From NCBI RefSeq assembly GCF_004570875.1, contig NZ_SPQK01000010.1, positions 1 to 64,000 of the forward strand: DNA of 64,000 nt, read 5' to 3'. Origin of the DNA: Blastococcus sp. CT_GayMR16 (lineage in GTDB: Bacteria; Actinomycetota; Actinomycetes; Mycobacteriales; Geodermatophilaceae). Both the position numbers and the translations under genes were made by a program. The notes beneath the pieces are model-generated. The model did no database searches. It saw only the letters and a program-made list of their open reading frames with translations, and was not told where the DNA came from. Below, in pieces: positions 1 through 10,445 of this stretch. Each line of letters starts with the position of its first letter. Within the stretch, counting starts at the first letter, position 1.

Positions 1-274
1 CGAGCGCCGTCCCCAGTGGGCGGGCCAGCTCCGCCCGGCCCCGCTCCTTGAACGCGTTGACGGCGGGCCGCACCGGGCCGCTGTAGGCGCCGGCGGCGGC
101 GGTCGGCGGGAAGCCCCACGGGACGCGGCGCGGCGTCGCCGGTCGCGGGACGGCGAGCAGCGCCGCACAGCGCCGGCAGAGGATCGATCCAGGCAGCCCG
201 CAGCCCGCGCACGTGCGGGGCAGGACCAGGTCGGCGAGCGCACCGGCCAGTGCGCCGATCCCCGATCCGCCCAT
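1..274 (-). CDS. ComF family protein (5' part, cut by window edge)
   Basis: The first 91 codons are visible and the rest lies beyond the left edge. ComF-family proteins have an N-terminal zinc finger followed by a phosphoribosyltransferase-type fold and are linked to DNA uptake in other bacteria; the role in actinobacteria is unknown. Four cysteines at residues 22, 25, 33 and 36 form a CxxC...CxxC finger, followed by the family-typical segment YSGPVRPAVNAFKERGR. The ATG is preceded six bases upstream by TAGGCT, which also contains an in-frame stop, so translation cannot start further upstream and is probably leaderless. It follows lpqB, as in mycobacteria. Confidence 0.85.
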   Translation of the reverse strand, partial: MGGSGIGALAGALADLVLPRTCAGCGLPGSILCRRCAALLAVPRPATPRRVPWGFPPTAAAGAYSGPVRPAVNAFKERGRAELARPLGTAL

Positions 275-280
275 CCGGTC

Positions 281-286
281 AGCCTA
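281..286 (-). promoter_or_regulatory. -10 box (TAGGCT) of comF, leaderless
   Basis: TAGGCT matches TANNNT and ends six bases before the comF ATG. No Shine-Dalgarno sequence is present. The transcript would begin at or next to the start codon. Confidence 0.55.
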
Positions 287-300
287 TGGCCCCGGCCAGA

Positions 301-348
301 GGCTCGGGCCGAGCCTGCGGGGCCTGAGGAGGACGGGGTCCTTCTCCT
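301..348 (-). repeat. Intergenic repeat element, copy 1 (after lpqB)
   Basis: The element lies between the lpqB stop codon and comF. On the minus strand it reads GAGAAGGACCCCGTCCTCC and then a GC-rich palindrome whose plus-strand core is GGCTCGGGCCGAGCC (301-315). The GGAC-CCC-GTCC part can form a small hairpin. Related sequences follow the stop codons of the DUF3499 gene and whiB2. It may act as a terminator, but it lacks a T tract. Confidence 0.55.
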
Positions 349-357
349 GTGGACAAC

Positions 358-2082
358 TCAGAGCGGGTAGAAGGGTGCCGTCCCGGGCAGCGGCTCGGCC
401 CCGCGGACCAGGGTCACCCAGGTGCCGCCGGCGAGCTGCCAGATCGTGCCGCCGGCGTCGACGAGCGGCTGGCGGGTCGGCGCTCCGGCGATGGACCCCG
501 GCTGGCTGGGCAGGCCGGCCGTCGGCACGCCCGTCAGCCCCCAGCCGTCGACGCCCACCTGGTAGACGCCGACCCGGTCGTTCCCCTGGTCGCGGGCGAG
601 CACCAGCAGGTTCCCGCTGTCCCGCCACGCGACGTCGACCACCTGCGACAGCGAGGGGGCCACGCCGCGCAGATCCCGCAGTTCCACGCTGCCCGCCTCG
701 GTCCGGACGACGGTCCCGATGTAGAGGCCGCGGCCACCTGGCCCGTCGACGACGAGCGCGGCGCGGACGCCGTCCGGCGACAGGCGGAGGACCTCCGCGC
801 GACCGAGGCCCTGCAGGGTCGGCGTGCTCACCGCCTGCGGGGCGCCGGTGGCCGGCACGCGCACCACGTCGGTGCCGTCGCGCACCACCCACGCCTCCGA
901 CCGCGTGGACGCCACGGTCGGGCTGTCCAGCGTCGTGGCGGTCAGCACCGCCGCGAGGTCGCCGGCATACGGCCCGGCGTACAGCGTCGCCCCGCCGGCG
1001 TCCTGCCGGACCCCGACGAGGAAGGACAGCTGCCCCGTGCGCGGCTCGGCCGACACCGCGGCGCTGGTGAGGCCGTAGACCCCGGTGCCCGCAGGCCCCG
1101 GCGAGGGCTCCCCGCGGGAGACGGTGTGCAGCGCACCCCCACTGAGGTAGTGGCCCACCGCGTCCAGCGGCACCGCGTCGGGGTTGAAGGCGGCCCAGTC
1201 CTCGACGGTCTGCTCGTCGGGGATCCCGGCGATGTCCACCGGCTCGCCGTCGACCCGGATCTCGACCCGGTTGATGCGCAACGGGGCGAGGGTCCAGACG
1301 ATCTGCGCACAGATCTGCGAGAGCACCGGCGCCGGATCGGCCGTCAGCGCGGTCAGGTCGACGACGGCTGCCTGCTCGTCCACGGTGACCGCATTGCGCA
1401 GCTGGACGCCGTTCAGGGGGTTCTGCACCCCCGCCGCGAGCGCCCCGGACGGCCCGTCCAGGAGCCGCTGGACCAGCGCTGTCGGCTGCGCGTCGCCCTT
1501 GATCAGCAGGCGCGGATCCGGCACCACCCGCTGGCCGGTCAGGTCCAGGAAGAAGGCGTCCCGCTCGACGTAGAGCCGCTCGAAGTCGGGCTCGAGGATG
1601 ATCAGGCCGTTCGGCGGATCGCTGATCCGCCACTCGCCGTCCACCTGCTCGAGGTTGAACTGCCGGGTGAAGACCCCCGTCCCGCCGACGGTGAACACCC
1701 CGCGCGGGTCGACGGTCCCGACCGGGTTGGCCGTCAGCGTGACCGCGTCCACCTCGGTGGCGACCGTGGCGTAGTCGGGGCTCAGCACGGTGATGCCCGC
1801 CTCGTCCGACCACGACCCGGCGGCTTCGCGCGTGAGGTGCTCACGGGCGACGGGGTGACCGGGGCGGGAGCTGGCCGCGGCGTCGATGAACCCCCGGACG
1901 ATCTCCTCCGGCGTCGCACCGGGCTCCGGCGGGAGGGGCTCGATGCCGACGGCCTCGGCCGGCCGGGACGGTGCCTCGGGGATCTGCACGGTCGGCGAGG
2001 AGTTCGGCACCGTCGAGCAGGCGGAGAGGGCCAGCAGAAGCGCCAGCACCGGCGCCCATCGCCGGGCCGGGGAGCGCGTCAC
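358..2082 (-). CDS. lpqB: Lipoprotein LpqB, accessory protein of the MtrAB system
   Basis: A 574-residue exported lipoprotein that in mycobacteria interacts with the sensor kinase MtrB and modulates MtrA phosphorylation. The N terminus has a short charged region, a hydrophobic stretch and a lipobox LSAC with the lipidated cysteine at residue 22. The middle carries a GerMN-like domain and the C-terminal half a beta-propeller-like region, matching family length and order. The GTG start at 2082 overlaps the mtrB stop by four bases (GTGA), so the two are translationally coupled. A longer upstream reading frame exists in this phase but would run antisense-like through mtrB coding sequence and lacks the lipoprotein signal at its start. 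Confidence 0.92.
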   Translation of the reverse strand: MTRSPARRWAPVLALLLALSACSTVPNSSPTVQIPEAPSRPAEAVGIEPLPPEPGATPEEIVRGFIDAAASSRPGHPVAREHLTREAAGSWSDEAGITVLSPDYATVATEVDAVTLTANPVGTVDPRGVFTVGGTGVFTRQFNLEQVDGEWRISDPPNGLIILEPDFERLYVERDAFFLDLTGQRVVPDPRLLIKGDAQPTALVQRLLDGPSGALAAGVQNPLNGVQLRNAVTVDEQAAVVDLTALTADPAPVLSQICAQIVWTLAPLRINRVEIRVDGEPVDIAGIPDEQTVEDWAAFNPDAVPLDAVGHYLSGGALHTVSRGEPSPGPAGTGVYGLTSAAVSAEPRTGQLSFLVGVRQDAGGATLYAGPYAGDLAAVLTATTLDSPTVASTRSEAWVVRDGTDVVRVPATGAPQAVSTPTLQGLGRAEVLRLSPDGVRAALVVDGPGGRGLYIGTVVRTEAGSVELRDLRGVAPSLSQVVDVAWRDSGNLLVLARDQGNDRVGVYQVGVDGWGLTGVPTAGLPSQPGSIAGAPTRQPLVDAGGTIWQLAGGTWVTLVRGAEPLPGTAPFYPL

Positions 2083-3800
2083 GACGACGCTCCGGGACGG
2101 CGGACCATGGCCGGGCGCAGCGGCAGCGGTGAGCTGGTCAGGTCCCCGTCGGCGGTCAGGGGGAGCGTGAGCCGGAACTGGGCGCCGGCGTCGGGCTGGC
2201 CCCAGACCTGCAGCCAGCCCCCGTGCAGGCGGGCGTCCTCGAGGCTGATCGACAGACCGAGACCGCTGCCACCGACCGTGCGGACCCGGGACGGATCGGC
2301 CCGCCAGAACCGGTCGAAGACGTGCTGGGCGTCGGCGGAGCTGAGGCCGACGCCGAAGTCGCGGACGGTGACCGCAGCAGCGGTGCGATTCGCCGCCAGG
2401 GTGATCTCGATCGGCTTCCCGGCCCCGTGCTCGATGGCATTGCCGACCAGATTGCGCAGGATCCGTTCCACCCGGCGGGCGTCGACGTCGGCGATCACGT
2501 CCTCGTCGGGCCGGTTCACCACCAGCTCGGAGTCGTGCCGTTCGGCGAGCGACCACACGCCGGCGACCACCCGGGCGACCAGTGCCCCCAGGTCGACGGG
2601 CTCGGAGTCGAGGACCGCGGCGCCGGCGTCGTAGCGGCTGATCTCCAGTAGGTCGGTCAGCAGCCCCTCGAACCGGTCGAGCTCGGCGCGCAGCAGCTCG
2701 GCGGAGCGGGCGACGTGCGGCGGGAAGTCCCCCCGCGCGTCGTGCAGCACGTCGGCGGCCATCTGCACCGTCGTGAGCGGCGTCCGCAGTTCGTGGGAGA
2801 CGTCGGAGGTGAAGCGCTGCTGGAGCTGCGAGAGCCCCTCCAGCTGGGTGATCTGCCGCTGGAGGCTGTCGGCCATCGCGTTGAAGCTGGTCGCCAGCCG
2901 CGCGAGATCGTCCTCGCCGCGCACGGTCATCCGCTGCTCGAGCTGCCCCTCGGCCAGCCGCTGGGCGATGCCGGCCGCCCGGCGCACGGGGTCGACCACC
3001 AGGCGGGTGACCAGCACCCCGATGCCGACGACGAACAGTGTCAGCGCGATCCCGCTGATGATGACCGTCGTCCGGATGAGGGAGAGGCTCTCTCCCTCCT
3101 GGTCCAGCGGGAACGCGTAGTACAGCTCGATCCGCTGGCTCCCGGCCGTGTCGCTGGGCACCGAGAGTCCGATGAGCAGGGTCGGCTGCGGCACCCCCTG
3201 CTGATCCGGCACCTGCCAGTACTTGTAGGACTGCCCGCCGCCGTCGATGTCGGCCCGGAGGTCGGCCGGCAGCGCCTGGAACACAGGACTGGGGCTGGGG
3301 GCGGTCCGCTCCACGTCACCGGTCCGGTGGACCATGACGACGTCGAAGCTGCCGGCCGCGCCGCTGCGGGCCCGCAGCTGGGTCACGGTGCGGTCCAGCG
3401 CCGTGCGGACGCTCGCCGCGTCGCCGGTGGCGATCCCGGACACCTGGGTCTGCGCGTAGGTCACACCGGCGCGGGCCTGGTCGATGGCGGCCTGCCGCTT
3501 CACGTCGAGCAGCTGGTCCCGGATCTGGCTGAACAGCACGAGGCTGACGATGACGACCACCGTGCCCGCGACGAACATCGTGATCGCGGCGATGCGGACC
3601 TGCAGCGAGGAGCGCCACGTGTGCAGAGCGCGGACGGCCAGCCGGCGGGAGAGGACGTAGGACCGACGGCGCAGGCGCACCGCGCGGCGTCGCAGGCCGC
3701 GGCGGATCCGCCGCAGCTCCGTCGCGCTGCGGGACGGCTGTTCCGATTCGGGTGAGGCCAGGACCTCAGCGTCCCCGGAGGGCAGCTCGGTGCGGGTCAC
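2079..3800 (-). CDS. mtrB: Sensor histidine kinase MtrB
   Basis: Membrane histidine kinase of the MtrAB two-component system, which controls cell division and cell-wall hydrolase genes in actinobacteria. A basic cytoplasmic N terminus is followed by a membrane segment (about 70-91), an extracytoplasmic sensor region, a second membrane segment (about 243-265), a HAMP linker (266-318), the HisKA domain with motif SHELRTPL and phosphorylated histidine 336, and an HATPase domain with N box NLVGNAIEHG and G boxes DFGVGL and GGSGLGLSI. Length (573 residues) is normal. It sits 16 bases behind mtrA and overlaps lpqB by four bases. Confidence 0.95.
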   Translation of the reverse strand: MTRTELPSGDAEVLASPESEQPSRSATELRRIRRGLRRRAVRLRRRSYVLSRRLAVRALHTWRSSLQVRIAAITMFVAGTVVVIVSLVLFSQIRDQLLDVKRQAAIDQARAGVTYAQTQVSGIATGDAASVRTALDRTVTQLRARSGAAGSFDVVMVHRTGDVERTAPSPSPVFQALPADLRADIDGGGQSYKYWQVPDQQGVPQPTLLIGLSVPSDTAGSQRIELYYAFPLDQEGESLSLIRTTVIISGIALTLFVVGIGVLVTRLVVDPVRRAAGIAQRLAEGQLEQRMTVRGEDDLARLATSFNAMADSLQRQITQLEGLSQLQQRFTSDVSHELRTPLTTVQMAADVLHDARGDFPPHVARSAELLRAELDRFEGLLTDLLEISRYDAGAAVLDSEPVDLGALVARVVAGVWSLAERHDSELVVNRPDEDVIADVDARRVERILRNLVGNAIEHGAGKPIEITLAANRTAAAVTVRDFGVGLSSADAQHVFDRFWRADPSRVRTVGGSGLGLSISLEDARLHGGWLQVWGQPDAGAQFRLTLPLTADGDLTSSPLPLRPAMVRRPGASS

Positions 3801-3816
3801 TGCCCCAGTGTGACGC

Positions 3817-4533
<717 letters not shown>

Positions 4534-4559
4534 TCTGCGCTGGTCAGGGGAAAAGGTGT

Positions 4560-4594
4560 CCCACCCGCCCGAGTGAGATCCCCGGGCGGGTGGG
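4560..4594 (-). terminator. Strong hairpin between sahH and mtrA
   Basis: A perfect 12-base-pair stem, CCCACCCGCCCG (4560-4571) with CGGGCGGGTGGG (4583-4594), encloses an 11-base loop. It starts 22 bases after the sahH stop codon and ends before the mtrA start. It probably ends sahH transcripts, although no T tract follows, and would separate sahH from the mtrAB-lpqB operon. Confidence 0.6.
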
Positions 4595-4615
4595 GCGTCA
4601 GCCTTGCAGAGGCGA

Positions 4616-6112
<1,497 letters not shown>

Positions 6113-6306
6113 GTCGCTCCAGTGGGCGGGGGCGGCCGGCTGCGCAGGGCGCGGCGGGGCCGTCTCGGCGGTCTGCGGGGGATTCGAGCGAGCATGCCGA
6201 GGCTTCGGCGGGGCTCGTACCGTGTCCCAGGGTACGTCGAGACCGTACCGTTACGCAGCCCCTACGGGACGGAATGTGACGGAGCGGCTCGTCCGGGGCC
6301 GGTGGG

Positions 6307-6366
6307 TCAGCTGAGGTGCGAGCGGCCCAGGTGTGATCAGCCCAGGTGCGATCAGCCGAGGTGCGT
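6307..6366 (-). repeat. Four tandem 15-base repeats at the manA stop codon
   Basis: Four contiguous 15-base units (6352-6366, 6337-6351, 6322-6336, 6307-6321) read on the minus strand as ACGCACCTCGGCTGA, TCGCACCTGGGCTGA, TCACACCTGGGCCGC and TCGCACCTCAGCTGA. The first is the last five codons of manA including its stop; the others repeat the same phase (Ser-His-Leu-Gly/Ser-stop, one unit with Arg instead of stop). The repeat therefore duplicates the gene's own terminus. Confidence 0.85.
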
Positions 6367-7527
6367 CGTCGCCCGGTAGAGGACGGCGGGACCACGAGCG
6401 GTGACCGGCGTGGCGGCGGGCACGAAGGCCGAACCCCCCTTCTCGAGGGTCAGCTCACCCTCGGACGAGGCCAGGACGGCGGTGCCCTCGGTGCACAGCA
6501 CGACCTGGGGCCCGCCGGTCGTCAGCGATCCGGACCCGGTGTCGAGCTGGATGCGGGTGAGGTCGAAGTCGTCGACCGGCACCGGATAGCGCAGCCCCCC
6601 GGGCCCGAGGACCGGGTGGATGACCGGCACCCGGCCGTCGGTGAAGTCCAGGACCTCGATGAGTGCGGCCAGGTCGACGTGCTTGGTGGTGAGCCCGCCG
6701 CGCAGGACGTTGTCCGAGGCCGCCATGACCTCGACCCCCGCGCCGGACAGGTAGGCGTGCAGGTTCCCGGCGGGCAGGAACACCGCCTCCCCCGGCGCCA
6801 GCTTCAGGTGGTTGCACAGCAGCGAGATGACCACGCCCGGATCGCCGGGGTAGGTCGTCGCGAGGGACGCCGCCCACCGGTAGGTGTTGATGAACTCGGG
6901 ATCGTGGGCGGCCACGAACCGCCCGGCCGCCTCGGCGACCGCGCTGACCAGCACCGAGCGGTGCTCCGGGGAGAGCGCGATCAGCTGCGGGATGGCGGCC
7001 CGCAGCCCACCGCGGGCGAGCGCGGCGATGGTCGGCTTCAGCTCGGGCACCTGGAGCTTGGCCAGGCAGTGCAGCGACTCCTCCACCGGCCGGAAGCCGC
7101 ACAACGCCTCGAAGGTCGTCAGCGCGAGCAGCAGCTCCGGCTTGTGGAACGGGTCCTTGAACGTCCGCGTCGAGTCGTCGCGCGGCACGCCGGCGGCCTC
7201 CTCGGCGGCGAACCCGGCCTCGGCCTGCTCGTTGGTCGGGTGCGCCTGCAGCGACAGGGGCTGCTCGGCGGCGAGCACCTTCATCAGGAAGGGCAGCCGG
7301 GTCCCGAACCGCGCGTGGACGGCGGGACCGAGGAGCGCCTCGGGCTGCTCCTGGATCGCCTTGTCCAGCGGCGTGCCCGTCGAGAGCACGCTCGGAGCAT
7401 CCGGGTGGGCGCCCATCCACAGTTCGGCGTACGGCCGGTCTGCCGGGCTCGCCTTCCCCAGGAGCTCGGGGATCACCGTGCGCGAACCCCAGGGGTAGTG
7501 ACGCACAGTGTTCATCAGGGACCACAT
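6352..7527 (-). CDS. manA: Mannose-6-phosphate isomerase, class I
   Basis: Zinc-dependent cytosolic isomerase interconverting fructose 6-phosphate and mannose 6-phosphate, the entry to GDP-mannose (with the phosphomannomutase at 11808 and manC at 22149). The zinc-site motif QAHPTNEQAEAGF and the segment LTTFEALCGFRP are intact. The ATG at 7527 gives MWSLMNTVRHYPWGS, which aligns with the start of E. coli ManA, and a TAGCCT box lies eight bases upstream, so I prefer it to the GTG at 7575 that would add 16 residues. The 3' end consists of a tandemly repeated 15-base unit. Confidence 0.92.
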   Translation of the reverse strand: MWSLMNTVRHYPWGSRTVIPELLGKASPADRPYAELWMGAHPDAPSVLSTGTPLDKAIQEQPEALLGPAVHARFGTRLPFLMKVLAAEQPLSLQAHPTNEQAEAGFAAEEAAGVPRDDSTRTFKDPFHKPELLLALTTFEALCGFRPVEESLHCLAKLQVPELKPTIAALARGGLRAAIPQLIALSPEHRSVLVSAVAEAAGRFVAAHDPEFINTYRWAASLATTYPGDPGVVISLLCNHLKLAPGEAVFLPAGNLHAYLSGAGVEVMAASDNVLRGGLTTKHVDLAALIEVLDFTDGRVPVIHPVLGPGGLRYPVPVDDFDLTRIQLDTGSGSLTTGGPQVVLCTEGTAVLASSEGELTLEKGGSAFVPAATPVTARGPAVLYRATTHLG

Positions 7528-7535
7528 CGGGTCGG

Positions 7536-7541
7536 AGGCTA
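7536..7541 (-). promoter_or_regulatory. -10 box (TAGCCT) of manA, leaderless
   Basis: TAGCCT ends eight bases before the ATG at 7527 and supports that start over the GTG at 7575. No Shine-Dalgarno sequence precedes either codon. Confidence 0.5.
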
Positions 7542-7600
7542 CCGACTCGCCCTCACCCACGGGTACGACGCTCACTCGTCGAGGGCAGGCGGCCCAGTCG

Positions 7601-9358
7601 TCAGACGCCCGCGCGGACGTCCGGGGCGCCCAGCCGGGCTGCGTCGGCGGTGCGGTCGTCGGGCATCCGCTGCGACTCCCGCTCGGCGGCGACCCGGGCG
7701 GTGTAGTGCTCGACCTCGCGCGCGGTCCGCTCCTCGTCCCAGCCCAGTGCCTCGGCCATCAGTGCCGCGACCTCGGGTGCGGAGTCGACGCCGCGGTGGG
7801 CGCACTCGATCGACACCCGGGTGCGCCGGGTCAGGACGTCGTCGAGGTGGAGCGCCCCCTCCGCCATCACCGCGTGCACCACCTCGGCGGCCAGGTACCC
7901 GGGCGCTCCCGTCAGCGGCCGCGCCAGTGCCGGATGGGTGCGGGCCAGCTCGAGCACGTCGCCGATGCGGTCGCCGTGGCGGCGCAGCAGCCGCTCGACG
8001 GTCTCCTCGGGCAGGTTCCAGCCGGCGGCCAGCTGGGGCGCGGAGTCGCGGACGACGTCCCACTGGTGGGCGCCGACCAGCGGCAGGTGGGCGGTCCGCG
8101 AGGCCGGCACACCGGGCAGCCCGGCGACGGCCGCATCGACGGCGTCCTCGGCCATGACCCGGTAGGTCGTGTACTTGCCCCCCGCCACGAGCACGAGCCC
8201 CGGCACGGGCGTGACGACGGCGTGCTCGCGGGATAGCCGGCTCGTCTCGTCGGACTCCCCCGCCAGCAGCGGGCGCAGCCCGGCGTAGACGCCGAGGATC
8301 TGGTCGGGGGTCACCGGGCGGACGAGCACCGCGTTGACCTGCTCGAGGATGTAGCTGATGTCGGTGCTGCAGGCAGCCGGGTGGTCGCGGTCCAGCCGCC
8401 ACGGGGTGTCGGTGGTGCCGACGATCCAGCGGTCGCCCCACGGGATGACGAACAGCACGCTCGTCGGCGTCCGGAGGATCAGCCCCGACTGCTGCGCGCC
8501 GGCCGCCGTCAGCTCCGAGGCGTCGATCGCCGACCGCGGCACGACCAGGTGCACGCCCTTGGACGCGCGCACCTTCAGGCTGGGCGCGGACACGCCGAGC
8601 ATCGCGCCGATGTCGTCGCTCCACACACCGGTGGCGGCGATGACGCTGCGGGCCCGGATGCTGAACGACGTCCCGTCGGCGAGGTCGGCCACGTGCGCCC
8701 CGACCACGGGGGCCTGATCTCCCTCGCCGTCCCGGATCAGCCCGGTCACCCGGGCGCTGGACAGCACCCTCGCGCCGTAGCCGGCGGCGGTGCGGACGAC
8801 GGCGAGCGTGTGCCGGGCGTCGTCGACCTGGGCGTCCCAGTAGCGGATCGAGCCGCGGACGACGTCGCCGCGCAGCCCCGGGAAGGCCTGCAGCGTGGCC
8901 TTGCGGGACAGGTGGCGGTGTCGGGGGATCTCCCGGTCGCTGGTGAAGGCCGCGCCCAGCACGTCGTAGAGGGCGATGCCGGCGCCGTAGTAGGCGCGCT
9001 GCCAGACCGGCGCCGTCAGCGGCAGCAGGAACGGCAACGGGGTGACCAGGTGCGGCGCGATCGTCTGCACGAGCCGCGACCGCTCCGCCAGCGCCTCGCG
9101 CACCAGCGGGAACGCGAACTGCTCCAGGTAGCGCAGCCCGCCGTGGATCAGCTTGCTGGACCGACTGGAGGTGCCGGAGGCGAAGTCGCGGGCCTCGACC
9201 AGCGCGACCGACAGCCCGCGGCTGGCCGCATCGAGGGCGGCCCCGGCGCCCGTGACGCCGCCGCCGATGACGAGGACGTCGACGACCTCGTCCTGGAGGG
9301 CGGCGCGGTCGGCACGGCGGCGCGCCGGGGAAAGCATGGTCCGGCTCATGCCCTCCAC
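7601..9358 (-). CDS. glpD: Glycerol-3-phosphate dehydrogenase (FAD-dependent)
   Basis: Membrane-associated flavoenzyme oxidising glycerol 3-phosphate to dihydroxyacetone phosphate and feeding electrons to the respiratory chain. The 585-residue protein has the N-terminal FAD-binding motif VIGGGVTGAGAALDA, the family segment SSRSSKLIHGGLRYLE, and a C-terminal DAO_C-like domain with CAHRGVDSAPE. The start may be the GTG at 9358 or the ATG three codons later. It reads in the same direction as manA, with the stop 73 bases before the preferred manA start. The pmm operon ends 61 bases upstream. Confidence 0.93.
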   Translation of the reverse strand: MEGMSRTMLSPARRRADRAALQDEVVDVLVIGGGVTGAGAALDAASRGLSVALVEARDFASGTSSRSSKLIHGGLRYLEQFAFPLVREALAERSRLVQTIAPHLVTPLPFLLPLTAPVWQRAYYGAGIALYDVLGAAFTSDREIPRHRHLSRKATLQAFPGLRGDVVRGSIRYWDAQVDDARHTLAVVRTAAGYGARVLSSARVTGLIRDGEGDQAPVVGAHVADLADGTSFSIRARSVIAATGVWSDDIGAMLGVSAPSLKVRASKGVHLVVPRSAIDASELTAAGAQQSGLILRTPTSVLFVIPWGDRWIVGTTDTPWRLDRDHPAACSTDISYILEQVNAVLVRPVTPDQILGVYAGLRPLLAGESDETSRLSREHAVVTPVPGLVLVAGGKYTTYRVMAEDAVDAAVAGLPGVPASRTAHLPLVGAHQWDVVRDSAPQLAAGWNLPEETVERLLRRHGDRIGDVLELARTHPALARPLTGAPGYLAAEVVHAVMAEGALHLDDVLTRRTRVSIECAHRGVDSAPEVAALMAEALGWDEERTAREVEHYTARVAAERESQRMPDDRTADAARLGAPDVRAGV

Positions 9359-9419
9359 TGTCCCCCCGCCGGGCGGGAGCGGGAGCGCGACCCGCCTTCC
9401 GCGGTGCGCGCCGAGCCCC

Positions 9420-10445
9420 TCAGGCCCCCTGCGTCACCGTGGCGCCGGAGGTGCCGGACGCCGTGGGTCGCCGGACGTCGGGCTCGAGGTAGATGACGCG
9501 GGCGATCGGTACGGCGTCCCGGATGCGGCGCTCGGCGGCGTCGATGAGGTCCGCGATCTCCTCCGCGGTGTCTCCACGCTGCACGGCGATCTTGGCCGCC
9601 ACCAGGACCTCGTCGGGGCCCAGGTGCAGCGTCTTCATGTGGATGACCGACACCGGGGACGGGCCGCCCTCGAGGGCCGCGACGATCTTGCGCTGGTCCT
9701 CCGGCGTCGCGGACTCCCCCAGGAGCAGGCTCTTGGTCTCCATGGCGAGGATGAACGCGATCACGACCAGGAGGAGGCCGATCGCCACGGTGCCGAGCCC
9801 GTCGTAGACCCCGTTGCCGGTCAGGGTCGCGATGCCCACGCCCAGGAGAGCGAGCACCAGGCCGGTCAGCGCACCGACGTCCTCGAGCAGGATCACCGGG
9901 AGCTCGGGTTGGCGGGCGGTGCGGATGAACTTCCAGTAGCTCTGCCCCGGAGCCTTCACCGCGGCCGTCTCGTGCACCGCGGTCCGCAGCGAGAAGCTCT
10001 CCAGCCCGATCGCGACGACGAGGACACCGATCGCCCAGCCCGGCGAGGTGAGCTCCTCCGGGTTCTGCAGCTTGTGCACGCCCTCGTAGATGGCGAACAG
10101 ACCGCCGACGCTGAACAACACGATCGCCACGATGAACGCGTAGATGTAGCGGTCGCGCCCGTAGCCGAAGGGGTGCTCCGGGGTCGCCGCGCGCGCCGCC
10201 CGCTTCCCGCCGACCAGCAGCAGCACCTGGTTGCCCGAGTCGGCGACCGAGTGGATGGCCTCGGCCAGCATCGAGGACGCGCCGGTCACGAGGAACGCGA
10301 CGAACTTGGCGATCGCGATGCCCAGGTTGGCGATCAGCGCGGCGATGATCGCCCGCGTCCCGTGGCCGCCGCCGGGCTCGCCCGCCTCCCCGCCGGCACC
10401 GTTGGCTGCGTCGTGCTCGGCGGTGGCCTTCGACTCGGCGGTCAT
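9420..10445 (-). CDS. Cation diffusion facilitator family transporter
   Basis: Inner-membrane divalent metal exporter of 341 residues with about six membrane segments, then a cytoplasmic domain ending in YLEPD. The second membrane helix carries H65 and D69 in AIHSVADSGNQ; the fifth carries LLEDVGALTGL, so the usual His/Asp metal-site residues are partly replaced and the metal is uncertain (manganese, iron or zinc). It resembles the mycobacterial Rv2025c type. The ATG at 10445 overlaps the preceding stop by four bases (ATGA). A much longer reading frame upstream in this phase is not supported. Confidence 0.85.
   Translation of the reverse strand: MTAESKATAEHDAANGAGGEAGEPGGGHGTRAIIAALIANLGIAIAKFVAFLVTGASSMLAEAIHSVADSGNQVLLLVGGKRAARAATPEHPFGYGRDRYIYAFIVAIVLFSVGGLFAIYEGVHKLQNPEELTSPGWAIGVLVVAIGLESFSLRTAVHETAAVKAPGQSYWKFIRTARQPELPVILLEDVGALTGLVLALLGVGIATLTGNGVYDGLGTVAIGLLLVVIAFILAMETKSLLLGESATPEDQRKIVAALEGGPSPVSVIHMKTLHLGPDEVLVAAKIAVQRGDTAEEIADLIDAAERRIRDAVPIARVIYLEPDVRRPTASGTSGATVTQGA

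Noticed and set aside
6113-6306. SAH riboswitch upstream of sahH
   Set aside because: The region is GC-rich with short GGTAC-type repeats, but I could not place the conserved core of the SAH riboswitch. A covariance-model search would settle it.
9372-9396. Hairpin GGCGGG/CCCGCC between the CDF gene and glpD
   Set aside because: Only six base pairs with a 13-base loop in a region of about 80% GC; expected by chance.
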